The position numbers and the translations under genes were made by a program. Below the pieces are notes generated by a model. The model had not been told where the DNA came from and did not search any database. It saw only the letters and a program-made list of their open reading frames with translations. Shown one piece after another: positions 23,008 through 25,465 of a stretch of 25,465 bases of DNA; the first letter of the stretch is position 1, and the number at the start of each line of letters is the position of its first letter. This DNA is from a bacterium UBP8_UBA6595 (lineage in GTDB: Bacteria > Margulisbacteria > Marinamargulisbacteria > UBA6595): assembly GCA_002433595.1 (NCBI GenBank), contig DJIL01000010.1:1-25465 (forward strand). Reading direction: 5' to 3'.

Positions 23008-25262
23008 GATCGCTTGTTCCATAGTAGTCCCATTACGCCAACCATTGCAATAAATAGAACTGAGATTTCACCCAAGGTATCAAACCCTCTAAAATCAACT
23101 AAAATTGTATTGACAGCATTGCTTCCACCAGCCAAGGGGCGTGTATTTTCAATAAAAAACTGACCAATCGGGTTGTCGGCGGACGGTCGGTTAACGACCT
23201 GAATTAACACAAATACAATCCCCCCCACACCAATAGATACAAGCGCTTTTAAGAATGACAATCCGGATCGATCGTGAACGGCATGGTCTTTTTTTCGTTT
23301 CATAGTTGAAAACTTTTTGAAAAAGAGCAACAACAAAACCAGCGACACAATTTCAATTAGTAATTGTGTGAGGACTAAATCGGGGGCTCGATAAAGAAAA
23401 AAAACAAAACTAACGAGTAGACCCACAACAGATAGTGCAATAAGTTTGACATGCCATTTTTTACTCATGGATACAATAATGGCGGCAGTTCCAGTAATAA
23501 TGAGCAGTGGTAAATAAACAATGGAAATGTTAGAGATCTGTATTGATGGTGATAAAGCAAATAAAAGTGGGGCCATTAGGGCAACAAAAAAGACCAAAAC
23601 AATTGAAATATGGGCACGAATTGAATCCACTAAAAACCGTCGGTTCAACCATTTAGACAAACAGCTTAAGCCAGTAATTCCACGATTAAACCCTGCGTCT
23701 AGCTGCAGAATGCCCGGCACGGTTGCGCGCCACTGAAAGCTTTGAAATACGGTGTAGATAATAATACCTGAAAGGGTAATGCATAGACTAATGATTAGCT
23801 CAGGTGTAATACCATGCCAAAGGGAAACAGTATGAGGATTTGCTATATGCAGGCCGGCAACAGACGCTTGAGACAGAAAATGGGTGACTGATTTTGGAAA
23901 CAGGCCAATAATCAAGGTTGCCATTGCTAAGATGAACGGGGGTAATTGAAAAAAAACACTTTGAGATTCTACGGGTTTAGTCGTTTTAGATGGTAAAAAA
24001 ATATGCAGACATAATCGGAATGCAGTGGCAACCAAACAGCTCGCAGAGACAACCAAAGCGCCAATTAGAATTGGGTAGTTGGGATGGTGTAGCATGTGGG
24101 CTAGCATTAACTCTTTACTTAAAAAACCAGTCGTTCCGGGTATTCCAGCCATACTTGCCGCTGAAACAACGCATGCAATAGCGGCCAAGGGCATAGCTGA
24201 AAATGCATTACCCATTTTTCGGATATCTTGAGTGTGAAAGGCATGAATAACAATGCCAGCTACCATAAACAAACTACCTTTATACAGTACGTGGTTTAAA
24301 ATATGGAAGAAATCATGTTCCACACCGGTAGAGCCCCCAAGGCCATAAAACCCAATTAAGTAGCCCAATTGACTCACCGTTGTGTACGCTAGAATACCCT
24401 TTAGATCATACGTTAGCAGTGCTAAAACAGCACCCACAACCATAGTTATTAATCCAATGATGCCAACAACATACCAGTAATCTAATGACGATAATATGGG
24501 GTAACAGCGCGCAACTAAAAAAACGCCCAATTTTACCATTGCGGCAGAATGTAAATAGGCACTTACAGGCGTGGGTGCAGCCATGGCGTTTGGCAACCAA
24601 AAGTGCAATGGGAATTGAGCAGATTTGCCAATAACACCAATCAAAATAAATGAAAAAGCTAGGGTACTCCAAACGGTGTTATCTAAAGCCGGCATACGAC
24701 TAATAAGGCTTATATCAAATGTTTGATATAAAATACCCAGAAGCAATACACCGACGAGCAAGATTAAACCGGTTGTTGCGGTCACTATAAATGCCATTCT
24801 TGACCCAATTCGGCCTTTCTCTGTATGGGTGTTAAACCCAATTAATAAAAAGGAAATAACGCCAGTTAGCTCCCAAAATATAAAAAGCAAAAGAAGGTTA
24901 TTAGAAAATAGAGTCCCCAACATAGCAGACATAAAGAGTAAAATATAGGCATAGAATCGGGGGTTTGAGTCACTAACCTTGGGTAAATAGTGCTTGGCGT
25001 AAAATAAAATAAAACAACCCATGACACTAACAACATAACCAAAAAACAACGAAAGCCCATCGGCCATGAATGAAAGGTCAATGAGCATATTGGGCATCCA
25101 TGACCGTGTATAGACTTGATTGAGGGATACTTGCGTATACAGACTCGCTACAGATCCAAGCGCGCTTATAAAAGACAGAGTGAAGACCCAGCGCTTAAGC
25201 CTAAACACACCAATCGAAAGGGCTGCCAAAACAGGCAACCCAATAGCGATTAAAATCCCCAT
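23004..25262 (-). CDS. mrpA: Na+/H+ antiporter subunit MrpA (NuoL-like)
   Basis: MrpA is the largest subunit of the Mrp antiporter, related to NuoL, with an extra C-terminal domain. At 752 residues it has the full family length. Likely proton-path residues are Glu131 in FIFWELTGVISFLLIGF, Lys213 in GVIGKSAQFPLHFWLPNAM and Lys244 in HSAAMVKLGVFL. The C-terminal extension has the RAPDLVLTQLLIEIVSLVLL segment and ends with VNTILVDFRGFDTLGEISVL, both typical. The ATG shares a base with the hppA stop (TAATG), so antiporter and pyrophosphatase are translated from the same transcript. Its last codons overlap mrpB by 4 bases. Confidence 0.96.
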   Translation of the reverse strand: MGILIAIGLPVLAALSIGVFRLKRWVFTLSFISALGSVASLYTQVSLNQVYTRSWMPNMLIDLSFMADGLSLFFGYVVSVMGCFILFYAKHYLPKVSDSNPRFYAYILLFMSAMLGTLFSNNLLLLFIFWELTGVISFLLIGFNTHTEKGRIGSRMAFIVTATTGLILLVGVLLLGILYQTFDISLISRMPALDNTVWSTLAFSFILIGVIGKSAQFPLHFWLPNAMAAPTPVSAYLHSAAMVKLGVFLVARCYPILSSLDYWYVVGIIGLITMVVGAVLALLTYDLKGILAYTTVSQLGYLIGFYGLGGSTGVEHDFFHILNHVLYKGSLFMVAGIVIHAFHTQDIRKMGNAFSAMPLAAIACVVSAASMAGIPGTTGFLSKELMLAHMLHHPNYPILIGALVVSASCLVATAFRLCLHIFLPSKTTKPVESQSVFFQLPPFILAMATLIIGLFPKSVTHFLSQASVAGLHIANPHTVSLWHGITPELIISLCITLSGIIIYTVFQSFQWRATVPGILQLDAGFNRGITGLSCLSKWLNRRFLVDSIRAHISIVLVFFVALMAPLLFALSPSIQISNISIVYLPLLIITGTAAIIVSMSKKWHVKLIALSVVGLLVSFVFFLYRAPDLVLTQLLIEIVSLVLLLLFFKKFSTMKRKKDHAVHDRSGLSFLKALVSIGVGGIVFVLIQVVNRPSADNPIGQFFIENTRPLAGGSNAVNTILVDFRGFDTLGEISVLFIAMVGVMGLLWNKRS

Positions 25263-25465
25263 TAGGGTAGTAGAGAACCGGTTGACATCATCAATCCAGC
25301 AAATACAATCGATACAATTGTCATCAGTTTAAGTAAAATATTAATGGATGGACCGGAGGTGTCTTTAAAAGGATCCCCACAAGTATCACCAATAACAGAC
25401 GCTTTATGTGCCTCAGAGCCCTTACCGCCAAATTGCCCTTTTTCAATATACTTTTTAGCATTATC
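25262..25465 (-). CDS. hppA: Membrane-bound proton/sodium-translocating pyrophosphatase, C-terminal part
   Basis: Only the last 67 residues lie inside the window; the gene continues past the right edge. They match the conserved end of membrane pyrophosphatases: DNAKKYIEKG, GGKGSEAHKASVIGD, DPFKDTSGPSINILLKLM and a final helix. This enzyme hydrolyses pyrophosphate and pumps H+ or Na+ out of the cytoplasm. The residues that decide ion and K+ dependence lie upstream of the window. The common GDTVGDP reads GDTCGDP here. Its stop overlaps the mrpA start (TAATG). Confidence 0.93.
   Translation of the reverse strand, partial: DNAKKYIEKGQFGGKGSEAHKASVIGDTCGDPFKDTSGPSINILLKLMTIVSIVFAGLMMSTGSLLP

Noticed and set aside
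23521..23736. 71-codon frame on the plus strand inside mrpA
   Set aside because: It is a shadow of mrpA, without a ribosome site or recognisable product.

Overview
The window looks like chromosomal DNA from an uncultured Gram-negative-type bacterium of moderate-to-low G+C. The primary sigma factor is short (about 351 aa) and lacks the long non-conserved insert of proteobacterial RpoD, which argues against a gammaproteobacterium. An unsplit glycine decarboxylase, glutathione-dependent enzymes, sigma-54, Mrp antiporter genes and a membrane pyrophosphatase would fit a lineage near Cyanobacteria, Melainabacteria or Margulisbacteria. That placement is inference, not established here.

Layout. (1) Positions 2-1906 hold the 3' part of a large helical protein of unknown function, open at the window edge, with a weak resemblance to the C-terminal DUF4020 region of SIR2-type defence proteins. 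(2) Positions 1966-11103 (+) form one tightly packed run: glyoxalase I, a peptide-binding lipoprotein, two peptide ABC permeases, a CDP-alcohol phosphatidyltransferase, glycine decarboxylase (gcvP), an MFS exporter and pdxH. Most junctions are 4-11 base overlaps. (3) Positions 11175-13484 (+) hold tRNA-Glu, the primary sigma factor, a glutathionyl-hydroquinone reductase and tRNA-Lys, with two near-consensus promoters. (4) Positions 13489-14334 are an accessory pocket: a DUF4116-repeat gene lies between the tRNA-Lys 3' end and an imperfect direct copy of that end, a layout like the att sites of an integrated element. (5) Positions 25465-14335 (-) form a second long, nearly gapless run: hppA (3' end only), mrpABCDEFG, thiC, infA, a small membrane protein, proC, yggT, tsaD and rpoN.

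How the genes work together. The minus-strand run joins ion energetics (a pyrophosphate-driven pump followed directly by all seven Mrp Na+/H+ antiporter subunits) to thiamine and proline synthesis, translation initiation, tRNA t6A modification and sigma-54. The plus-strand run joins methylglyoxal detoxification, peptide uptake, glycine catabolism and vitamin B6; PdxH makes the PLP cofactor that GcvP needs. The most unusual points are the tRNA-Lys repeat pair around the DUF4116 gene, a probable ATC start codon for gloA, thiC embedded in an mrp operon without room for a TPP riboswitch, and the hppA-mrp coupling. No CRISPR array, insertion sequence or rRNA was seen.
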